Assembly (NCBI GenBank): GCA_005888425.1
Contig: VAZF01000050.1
Span: 1-7,482, forward strand
Direction: 5' to 3'
Length of the DNA stretch: 7,482 bases
Origin: Alphaproteobacteria bacterium
GTDB taxonomy: Bacteria > Pseudomonadota > Alphaproteobacteria > ATCC43930 > CGMCC-115725
In this document: positions 1 through 5,883 of the stretch, piece by piece
How positions within the stretch are numbered: the stretch's first letter is position 1
How the letters are laid out: the number at the start of each line of letters is the position of its first letter
The notes under the pieces: generated by a model
The model's database searches: none
What the model was told of the DNA's origin: nothing
The model's input: only the letters and a program-made list of their open reading frames with translations
Position numbers and translations under genes: made by a program

Positions 1-95
1 GGAGCCGCGCCGAACGCGTGCTCGCGCTGCTCGTCACCTTGATCCTGCTGGCGCTGCCGCTCAGTCTCCTGATCAGCGCCAAGACGGGCGTCTAA
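1..95 (+). CDS. C-terminal end of an unidentified membrane protein (5' end outside window)
   Basis: Only the last 30 codons are present, ending in TAA at 93-95. The frame (first full codon at position 3) reads SRAERVLALL and then continues through a run of Val, Leu, Ile, Thr and Ala before ending SAKTGV. This gives one hydrophobic segment of about 19 residues, long enough to span a membrane, followed by a short polar tail. About 28 of the 30 codons end in G or C, which strongly supports this frame as coding. A terminal membrane helix after a short basic stretch is common in transport permeases. A permease (for example TRAP-type) would suit the catabolic-looking neighbours, but the fragment is too short to assign a family. 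It converges on the VOC gene with a 49-base gap in which I see no convincing terminator. Confidence 0.6.
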   Translation, partial: SRAERVLALLVTLILLALPLSLLISAKTGV

Positions 96-144
96 GCCCA
101 AAGGCTCTCGGACAATCCGTCGCTCGCGGCCAAACTGCCGCTGA

Positions 145-690
145 CTATTTCGCGTCGGCGAAACGTCGGCTGAACGCCTCCTGCCATTCCTCCGTCGCCG
201 TGAAGCCGGCCAGCGTCTTGGCGGTGCCGCGTGTCGCCTCTTTCAGCGTCTCATCCGGCTGGTCGTAATCGACATCGAAGCGACAGGGCTGGGTCGCGTG
301 CCACGGCGTTTGCGTGAACACCTCGATGCGATTGTCCTCGGGATCGCGGAAATAGACCGACCAGGTGTTGGCGTGCGACACCGGCTCGGGCTTGGCGTAC
401 GGCAGCTTCCGCACCTTCTCATAGACGCTACGCACCTCGTCGAGGCTGTCGACGCGGAACGCGACATGCCCGATGCCGCTCCCCGATGCTTGCGCATCGC
501 TCGGAATCAGCACGATCTGGTGGTGCTCCTCGGGGCTGTGGCTGAGGAAGATCAGCTCCCGGCCTTTCATCGGTCCCGCGTCGAGGACGCCGCGGTCGCT
601 CACGATGAAGCCGAGCACGTCCGTGTAGAACTTTTCCATCGCGGCCGGATCGCGGGCACGGATCTCGAAATGGCTGACGGTGTAGCTCAT
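145..690 (-). CDS. VOC-fold metalloprotein, extradiol dioxygenase/glyoxalase superfamily
   Basis: A 181-residue protein of the vicinal oxygen chelate superfamily, which includes glyoxalase I, bleomycin resistance proteins and ring-cleaving extradiol dioxygenases. It reads as two beta-alpha-beta modules: about residues 5-65, starting SHFEIRARDP, and about 73-128, starting GHVAFRV. Candidate metal ligands are His7, His75 and Glu123 (in NRIEVF), the His-His-Glu spacing expected of a type I extradiol dioxygenase; His56/His57 lie at the position that supplies a fourth ligand in glyoxalase-type members. Residues 104-123 nearly match the extradiol dioxygenase signature (V-x-H, VY, DP, then Glu), with Asp119 where Gly or Pro is usual. 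Residues 131-181 form a charged tail beyond the two-module core. The ATG is supported by AAAGGA (plus-strand 696-701) five bases upstream. Divergent from the RraA gene. VOC membership is firm; substrate is unknown, and a dioxygenase role is inference. Confidence 0.85.
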   Translation of the reverse strand: MSYTVSHFEIRARDPAAMEKFYTDVLGFIVSDRGVLDAGPMKGRELIFLSHSPEEHHQIVLIPSDAQASGSGIGHVAFRVDSLDEVRSVYEKVRKLPYAKPEPVSHANTWSVYFRDPEDNRIEVFTQTPWHATQPCRFDVDYDQPDETLKEATRGTAKTLAGFTATEEWQEAFSRRFADAK

Positions 691-751
691 CGGCGTCCTT
701 TCGGGTTTGCTGCGGCAAATGATGCGCGAAAGCGGCGCGGCGGAAAAGCCC

Positions 752-786
752 TTGCGGCCGGACGGCGTTGCCCCTAAAGCCGGGGC
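752..786 (+). promoter_or_regulatory. Possible promoter and small hairpin ahead of the RraA gene
   Basis: The 122-base divergent gap (691-812) must hold the start signals of both the VOC and RraA genes. On the plus strand TTGCGG (752-757) lies 17 bases before TAAAGC (775-780), an acceptable sigma-70 spacing but only half-matching in each hexamer. The second hexamer sits inside GCCCC-TAAAGCC-GGGGC (770-786), a perfect 5-bp inverted repeat that could be an operator or a weak hairpin. No comparable pair was found for the minus strand. This is a candidate only; chance matches are common in GC-rich DNA. Confidence 0.22.
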
Positions 787-801
787 GAACCTTGACCGGC
801 C

Positions 802-805
802 GGAG
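802..805 (+). promoter_or_regulatory. Ribosome binding site that decides the RraA start
   Basis: GGAG at 802-805 lies seven bases before ATG 813 and four before the adjacent ATG 810. This favours the second of the two tandem ATGs and argues against the in-frame TTG at 768, which has no purine-rich site at a suitable distance. Confidence 0.6.
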
Positions 806-812
806 AGACATG

Positions 813-1520
813 ATGCCCAGCCTGCCCGATCGCCACAGCCTCGAGGCGCTGCGCGCCTGGGATACCCCGACGATCTGCAACGCGCTCGAAATCGTCGTCC
901 CGGCGCGGCGCGCGATCGGCTTTACCCGCCGGCCGCTGGTCGCCTGCTTTCCGGAGATGAAGCCGGTCGTCGCCTTCGCGCGGACGGCGATGATCCGCTC
1001 GCGCGAGCCGCATCCGCGCGACCGGGAGAGCGCCAACCGGATCCGCCTCGGCTATTACGAGCACATCGCCGCCGAGCCGCTGCCGAGCCTCGCGGTGATC
1101 CAGGACATCGATGCGCCCGATACCGGGTTCGGCGCCTTCTGGGGCGAGGTGCAGACGCATGTCCATAAGGGGCTCGGCTGCACCGGCGTCATCACCGACG
1201 GTTCGGTGCGCGATCTCGACGCCATGGCGAGCGGCTTCTTCGTGCTGGCCGGCTCGATCATGCCGAGTCATGCGCATGTCCATCTCGTCGAGTTCGGCGG
1301 CACGGTAACCGTCGGCGGCATGGTCGTCTCGCCCAACGACATCATCCATGCCGACCGGCACGGCGCCGTGGTGATCCCGCCCGAGGCGGTCGGCAAAATT
1401 CCGGAGGCGATCGATCTCTTGACGCGCCGCGAGAAAGTGCTGATCGAAGCCTCGAAGCAGCCGGGCTTCTCGGTTGACCGGTTGCGGCAGGCCTATCGCG
1501 AGCAGGACGAGATCCACTGA
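813..1520 (+). CDS. RraA-family protein (HMG/oxaloacetate aldolase-like)
   Basis: A 235-residue protein (236 if ATG 810 is used) of the RraA family. The family covers 4-hydroxy-4-methyl-2-oxoglutarate (HMG) aldolases and oxaloacetate decarboxylases of aromatic-acid catabolism, and the RNase E inhibitor RraA; all share a compact fold that usually forms a trimer or hexamer. The family core is clear: FWGEVQTH at 109-116, GLGCTGVITDGSVRD at 120-134, and HADRHGAVVIPPE further on. Arg133-Asp134 are the expected substrate- and metal-site residues. Twenty residues before Arg133 is Glu112, where characterised HMG aldolases have Asp (D-x20-R-D), so the site here reads E-x20-R-D. Length is slightly above the roughly 160-230 residues usual for the family. 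It is divergent from the VOC gene and convergent with kup copy B. Family assignment is firm; an aldolase or decarboxylase role on a small oxo-acid is inferred and the substrate is unknown. Confidence 0.88.
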   Translation: MPSLPDRHSLEALRAWDTPTICNALEIVVPARRAIGFTRRPLVACFPEMKPVVAFARTAMIRSREPHPRDRESANRIRLGYYEHIAAEPLPSLAVIQDIDAPDTGFGAFWGEVQTHVHKGLGCTGVITDGSVRDLDAMASGFFVLAGSIMPSHAHVHLVEFGGTVTVGGMVVSPNDIIHADRHGAVVIPPEAVGKIPEAIDLLTRREKVLIEASKQPGFSVDRLRQAYREQDEIH

Positions 1521-1562
1521 GACGCCCCTTTTCCCCGGCTGAGGGCGCCTCGCACAATTATG

Positions 1563-1667
1563 GTCATTCCGGGTGCCGAGCGGAGCGAGGCAGCCCGGAA
1601 TCCATGAACACCGGCCTCTGGAAAATGGATTCCGGGCTCGCCGCCTGCGGCGTCGCCCCGGAATGAC
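1563..1667. repeat. Nested palindromic intergenic repeat between convergent genes
   Basis: The outer arms GTCATTCCGGG (1563-1573) and CCCGGAATGAC (1657-1667) are perfect 11-base complements. Inside them AGCCCGGAATCCAT (1592-1605) and ATGGATTCCGGGCT (1625-1638) are perfect 14-base complements around a 19-base loop. All four arms share the ATTCCGGG core, so the DNA can also fold as two side-by-side hairpins (1566-1601 and 1629-1664); the right one contains a further CGCCG/CGGCG pair. The motif resembles CATTCCGGG-type intergenic repeats that I remember from Bradyrhizobium, Rhodopseudomonas and related genomes. It lies 42 bases after the RraA stop and 63 after the kup copy B stop, so it could end transcription from both sides. 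No long T-run follows either arm, so a classical intrinsic terminator is not shown. The remaining parts of the gap 1521-1730 show no gene. Confidence 0.8.
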
Positions 1668-1730
1668 GGCGTGTTGGGGGTTTTTGTGCAAAGCCGGCTG
1701 CGGGGGGAGAGCGGTTGAGGCGAGGGGCCG

Positions 1731-3618
1731 CTAAATTTCGATTTGGCCGCCGAGCTCGACGACCCGGTTCGGTGGAATGCGGAAAAACTCCGTAGCATCG
1801 AGCGCCAGGCTGTTCATGAACATGAACAGCCGGTCGCGCCATCGCAGGAAGCCGGTGCCGCGCGGCCGCAATTTCTCGCGGCCGATATAAAAGGACGTGT
1901 CCATCAGATTAATACGGAAATGCTGCACCCGGCAGAGCGCGAGGGCGCGCATGATGTTGGGCTCGTCCATAAAGCCGTAGCGCACCCGCATCGTGTAGAA
2001 GCCCTTGCCGATCTCAGCGATTTCGAGCCGCCGGTCATCGAGCACGTGCGGCACGTCCTCGGTGTCGACCTGCATCATGACAACCCGCTCGTGCAGGGCT
2101 TTGTTATGCTTCAGCGCATGCAGCAATGCGCTCGGCACCTGGTTCAGGTCGCGCGCCATAAAGATCGCCGTGCCGGGCACCCGCACCGGCCGCTCCGGGT
2201 TGAGCATCTCGACGAACTGCGTCAGCGGCATCGCATCGCGGGCGCGCTGCTCGGCGAGGATGCGGCGGCCGCGCCACCATGTTCCCATGATTGTGAAAAC
2301 CAGCGCGGCGACGACGATCGGGAACCAGCCGCCTTCGATGATTTTCAGCATGTTGGCCGACAGGAACGTCAGATCGACCAGCGCGAAAAGCGCGAACACC
2401 GGCACCGCAACGGCGAGGCTCCAGCCGTGGGCGCGCATGTAGAGAAAGGCGAGACCCGTAGTGATCAGCATCATGCCGCTGACCGCAATCCCGTACGCCG
2501 CACCCAGATTGTCGGATGACCGGAAGAACAGCACGAGGATGATAACCGCCAGCAGCAGCCCCCAATTTATCGGCGGCACATAGACCTGCCCGATCTCGGT
2601 CGCCGAGGTGTGGCGCACTTCGAGTCGCGGCAGGTAACCGAGCTGCACCGCCTGTCGGCTCAACGAGAAAGCGCCGGAGATGACCGCCTGCGAGGCGATG
2701 ATCGTCGCGATCGAGGACAGGGCGACAAGGGGGTAAAGCCCCCAGTTCGGCACAAGCCGGTAGAACGGGTTTTCGAGCGCCGCCGGGTCTCCAAGCAGCA
2801 GCGCGCCCTGTCCGAAATAGTTCAACAACAGCGCCGGGAAGACAAGGCCGAGCCAGGCGCCGCAAGGCGCGGCGGCCGAAATGCCCCATATCGGCATAGA
2901 GCGCCTCGGCGCCGGTAACCGCGAGAAAGACCGCGCCCAGCATCAGAAATCCGTGCCAGGGATGCCGCACGAGGAGCGCCAGGCCGTAATAGGGGTTTAC
3001 CGCCAACAGGATGTGCGGCTGCCGCGCGATGCTCCAGATGCCGAGCACCGCCAGGACCGCGAACCAGACCACCATGATCGGCCCGAACAGCCCGCCGATT
3101 GCCGCCGTGCCGCGGCGCTGAACGATGAACAACGCGGTCAGCAGCACCAGCGAGATCGGAATGATGTAGGGCTCGAAGAGCGGTGTCGCGACCTTGAGCC
3201 CCTCGACGGCGCTCAACACCGAGATCGCCGGGGTAATGACGCCATCGCCGTAGAACAGCGCGGCGCCGACCAAGCCCGCCGCCATGATCCACAGGTGCCG
3301 CCTCTGGTTGCGGTTCGTGGTGCGCAGCACCAGGGCGGTCAGCGCCAACAACCCGCCTTCGCCGCGGTTATCGGCGCGCATGATGACAAAGACGTATTTG
3401 ACCGTCACGACCAGCGCGAGCGTCCAGACGATCAAGGAAAGCGTGCCCAAGATCGACGGCTCGCTCGTATCGGCAAACTCGACCAGCGACTGGCGGACCG
3501 CGTAAAGCGGCGAGGTGCCGATATCGCCATAGACGACGCCGAGCGCCGCCAGCGTCAGGCTGTGCCGCAGATCGGGGCTGATCGCGGCGCTCGCCGGCAA
3601 CGAGGCAGTTTGGGCCAC
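1731..3618 (-). pseudogene. kup: KUP-family potassium transporter, copy B, interrupted by one frameshift
   Basis: KUP proteins are inner-membrane K+/H+ symporters with about 12 transmembrane segments and a cytoplasmic C-terminal domain. The first part (GTG at 3618) reads normally to residue 254: GDIGTSPLYA at 31-40, MRADNRGEGG at 80-89, YGDGVITPAISVLSAVEGL at 123-141 and TGAEALYADMGHFG at 235-248. The frame then breaks near 2856-2862. Unshifted translation leaves the KUP sequence and stops at 2104 after 504 residues, while the rest of the transporter (AWLGLVFPALLLNYFG onward to VELGGQIEI, TAG at 1731) continues in another frame. Adding two bases (GC) restores G-R-R-A-L-R-R-A-W, the same length as copy A, and a 629-residue protein, normal for the family. 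No other stop or shift is seen. It follows copy A by 66 bases and is probably co-transcribed. It is a pseudogene if the shift is real, or an intact gene with a sequence error. Confidence 0.85.
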
Positions 3619-3623
3619 GTGTT

Positions 3624-3627
3624 CTCC
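3624..3627 (-). promoter_or_regulatory. Ribosome binding site supporting a GTG start for kup copy B
   Basis: Read on the minus strand, GGAG lies five bases upstream of GTG at 3618-3616. The encoded N-terminus (MAQTASLPAS, then about ten residues before the first conserved segment) has normal KUP length, so GTG is preferred. A retained good site implies the frame was translated at least until recently. Confidence 0.55.
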
Positions 3628-3684
3628 GTCGGCAATCCGTTGAGCGGGTAAACCGCCTCCACGGCGCGATCCCTATGCCTTTTG

Positions 3685-5610
3685 TCAGATCTCGACTTGG
3701 CCGCCGAGCTCTACGACCCGGTTCGGGGGAATGCGGAAGAACTCGGTCGCGTCGACCGCGACGTTGGTGAGAAAGATGAAGAGCCGGTCCCGCCAGCGCA
3801 AGAAGCCGGTCCGCCGTGGCCGCGGCCGGATCTTCTCCCGCCCGATAAAAAACGAGGTCTCCATCAGGTTGACATGAAAATGCTGCATCCGGCAAAGCGC
3901 CAGGGCGCGCATGATGTTCGGCTCGTCCATAAAGCCGTAATGCACCAGCATCGTGTAGAAGCCCTTGCCGATTTCCTGGATCTCCAGGCGGCGCTCGTCC
4001 GGTACATGCGGTACACCCGCGGTATCGACCTGCAGGATGACGACGCGCTCATGCAGCGCCTTATAGTGCTTTAATGCATGCAGCAGCGCGACCGGCACCT
4101 GCGTCAAATCGCGCGTCATGAAGATCGCCGTGCCCGGCACCCGGACCGGCCGCTCCGGCCGTAGCGTCTCGATAAAGAGATCGAGCGGCATCGCATCGCG
4201 CGCCCGCTGCGCTGCCAGCAGACGGCGGCCGCGCCACCACGTCCCCATGATGCTGAAGACCAGTGAAGCGACGATCAGCGGGAACCAGCCGCCTTCGGTC
4301 ACCTTCAGCAGGTTGGCGCCGAAAAACGACAGATCGACGATCGCGAAGAGCCCAAAGAGCGGGATCAGCAACCAGAGCGGCCACCGGGCGCCCATGTACA
4401 GAAAGGTAAAGCCGAGGATCGTATCGACCGTCATCGTCCCGGTCACCGCGATGCCGTAGGCCGCACCCAGCGAGTCCGAGGAGCGGAAAAGGAGCACCGT
4501 CACGACCACCGCGACGAGCAGAATGCTGTTCACCTCCGGCAGGAAGACCTGGCCGATCGCCTGCTCGGAGGTGTGCCGCACCTGCATGCGCGGCAGATAG
4601 CCGAGCTGGACCGCCTGGCGGCTCAGCGAGAATGCCCCCGAGATCACCGCCTGAGAGGCGATGACGGTGGCTGCCGAGGCTAACGCGACGAGCGGAAATA
4701 CGGCCCAATCCGGCGCCAGGTAATAGAACGGGTTCTGCAAGGTCTCGGGGTTGGCCAGCAGCAGCGCACCCTGGCCGAAATAATTCAGGAGAAGACAGGG
4801 GAACACGATATAGAACCAGGCGCGGCGGATCGGCGCTCGTCCGAAATGCCCCATATCGGCATAAAGCGCCTCGGCGCCGGTCACCGCGAGGACGACCGCA
4901 CCCAACAGCACGAAGCCATCAACGGGGTCGCTGACAATCAGCTCGATCCCATAGAGCGGGTTCAACGCCTTGAGGATGCCGGGATTTTGCGCGATTTGCG
5001 TCAACCCGAGAAACCCAAGTACCGAGAACCAGAGGATCAGCACCGGGCCGAAGAAGCCGCCCACGCGCCCCGTGCCGCGCCGCTGCGCCATGAACAGGAC
5101 GATCAGCAGCACCAGCGTGAGCGGTATCACATAGGGCTGCAGCTCCGGCGCTCGCACCTCCAGACCTTCGACCGCGCTCAAGACGGAGATCGCCGGGGTC
5201 AGCACGCTATCGCCAAAGAACAGGGAGCCGCCGATCAGCCCGGCGACGAGGATCCAGCGGTTTCGCCGGCCTTCGGTCGCGACCAATGCCTGGATCGTCA
5301 AGGCAAAGATGCCGCCCTCGCCGCGATTATCGGCACGCATCAGCAGGATCACGTATTTCCCGGTAACGACGATCGTCAGCGCCCAGATGATCAGCGACAG
5401 CACGCCAAAGACGCGCGGCTCGGTGACGGCCGACCCATCATGAAAGCATTGCTTGATGGCATAGAGGGGCGAGGTGCCGATATCGCCGAACACGACCCCG
5501 AGGGCCGCAATGGTCAGATTGTGAGCGGGGCCAGTGCTTGGCGGGCGGTGACCCGACGGCGCCGGTGCGGTTTCTGCTGAAGCGGTTTGCGGGGCCGTGG
5601 TGTCCGGCAT
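3685..5610 (-). CDS. kup: KUP-family low-affinity potassium transporter, copy A (intact)
   Basis: A complete 641-residue K+/H+ symporter of the KUP/HAK family in the inner membrane. Landmarks: FGDIGTSPLYA at 41-51, MRADNRGEGG at 91-100, FGDSVLTPAISVLSAVEGL at 132-150, QRRGTGRVGGFFGP at 176-189, TGAEALYADMGHFG at 244-257, LNYFGQGALLL at 275-285, and SQAVISGAFSLSRQAVQLGY at 319-338. Acidic residues within membrane segments (Asp43, Asp134, Glu148, Glu247, Asp252) are present, consistent with cation binding. The cytoplasmic domain runs from about 458 to the end. I chose ATG 5610 because the frame upstream, open to 5781, is Arg/Ser-rich and unlike a KUP N-terminus; the site ahead is weak (AGG six bases upstream). 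The first 29 residues are Pro/Ala-rich and probably disordered. It lies upstream of copy B in the same direction; by hand the two are about 60% identical in the N-terminal third and about 80% in the C-terminal domain. Confidence 0.93.
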   Translation of the reverse strand: MPDTTAPQTASAETAPAPSGHRPPSTGPAHNLTIAALGVVFGDIGTSPLYAIKQCFHDGSAVTEPRVFGVLSLIIWALTIVVTGKYVILLMRADNRGEGGIFALTIQALVATEGRRNRWILVAGLIGGSLFFGDSVLTPAISVLSAVEGLEVRAPELQPYVIPLTLVLLIVLFMAQRRGTGRVGGFFGPVLILWFSVLGFLGLTQIAQNPGILKALNPLYGIELIVSDPVDGFVLLGAVVLAVTGAEALYADMGHFGRAPIRRAWFYIVFPCLLLNYFGQGALLLANPETLQNPFYYLAPDWAVFPLVALASAATVIASQAVISGAFSLSRQAVQLGYLPRMQVRHTSEQAIGQVFLPEVNSILLVAVVVTVLLFRSSDSLGAAYGIAVTGTMTVDTILGFTFLYMGARWPLWLLIPLFGLFAIVDLSFFGANLLKVTEGGWFPLIVASLVFSIMGTWWRGRRLLAAQRARDAMPLDLFIETLRPERPVRVPGTAIFMTRDLTQVPVALLHALKHYKALHERVVILQVDTAGVPHVPDERRLEIQEIGKGFYTMLVHYGFMDEPNIMRALALCRMQHFHVNLMETSFFIGREKIRPRPRRTGFLRWRDRLFIFLTNVAVDATEFFRIPPNRVVELGGQVEI

Positions 5611-5740
5611 CGTGCGCCTGAAAAGTGTCAGCACCGCAAGACGCCGGCAGGCTGACCGGCGAGGCGCCGTCCGGCGAACGGAATTGTGCTCGGAGGCGGA
5701 GCGACGGCCATTGCAGCCTGTCTTCGATGCGCCGTTTCGC

Positions 5741-5782
5741 ACCCCAGGGGTATCGACTGCGGCATTATTGGAGAAAACCAAT
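5741..5782. promoter_or_regulatory. Two short palindromes upstream of kup copy A (candidate operator region)
   Basis: ACCCC-A-GGGGT (5741-5751) is a perfect 11-base palindrome, and ATTGG-N6-CCAAT (5767-5782) is a perfect 5-base inverted repeat. They lie 131-172 bases ahead of the kup copy A ATG, in a 273-base gap (5611-5883) where a kup promoter is expected. On the minus strand AATAAT overlaps the second repeat and could be a -10 hexamer, but no acceptable -35 lies 16-18 bases before it. No gene or known riboswitch was recognised in the gap. These short palindromes could arise by chance. Confidence 0.25.
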
Positions 5783-5883
5783 CAGCCGGTGAGACGATCC
5801 AGGCCCGATCCAAAAAAGATGCACGACAACGCCGCTCGGGCGACCGGAGATTGCCGAGAAACCCGCCTCTCGTCCAACAAATC

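Noticed and set aside
768..812. TTG at 768 as the RraA start
   Set aside because: It lacks a ribosome binding site, overlaps a possible promoter hexamer, and adds residues with no family match. GGAG at 802-805 points to ATG 813 (or 810).
1523..1547. CGCCC/GGGCG hairpin after the RraA stop as a terminator
   Set aside because: A 5-bp stem with a 15-base loop and no T-run; the larger palindrome at 1563-1667 is the better candidate.
774..1691. Long minus-strand open frame of 305 codons opposite the RraA gene
   Set aside because: It is Arg/His/Asp-rich, matches no family and runs antisense to a clear RraA gene and through the intergenic repeat; this is typical of shadow frames in GC-rich DNA.
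1731..2897. Separate 388-residue gene starting at ATG 2897
   Set aside because: Its first residues are an out-of-frame reading of the conserved Ala-Asp-Met-Gly-His segment of kup copy B; from AWLGL onward it is simply the C-terminal part of that broken gene.
2881..3651. Plus-strand open frame of 256 codons opposite kup copy B, with a similar one at 4846-5580 opposite copy A
   Set aside because: Both are Arg/Gln/Asp-rich mirrors of conserved KUP codons. Their resemblance to each other comes from the kup paralogy, not from a second gene.
5611..5781. In-frame N-terminal extension of kup copy A by 57 codons (start at 5781)
   Set aside because: The extension is Arg/Ser-rich, unlike any KUP N-terminus, and would give an over-long 698-residue protein. 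ATG 5610 gives normal length.
5855..5872. CGAGA-N8-TCTCG hairpin just after the monooxygenase stop as a terminator
   Set aside because: The stem is only 5 bp with an 8-base loop and no T-run follows on the minus strand; the T-run at 5812-5817 is too far away to belong to it.
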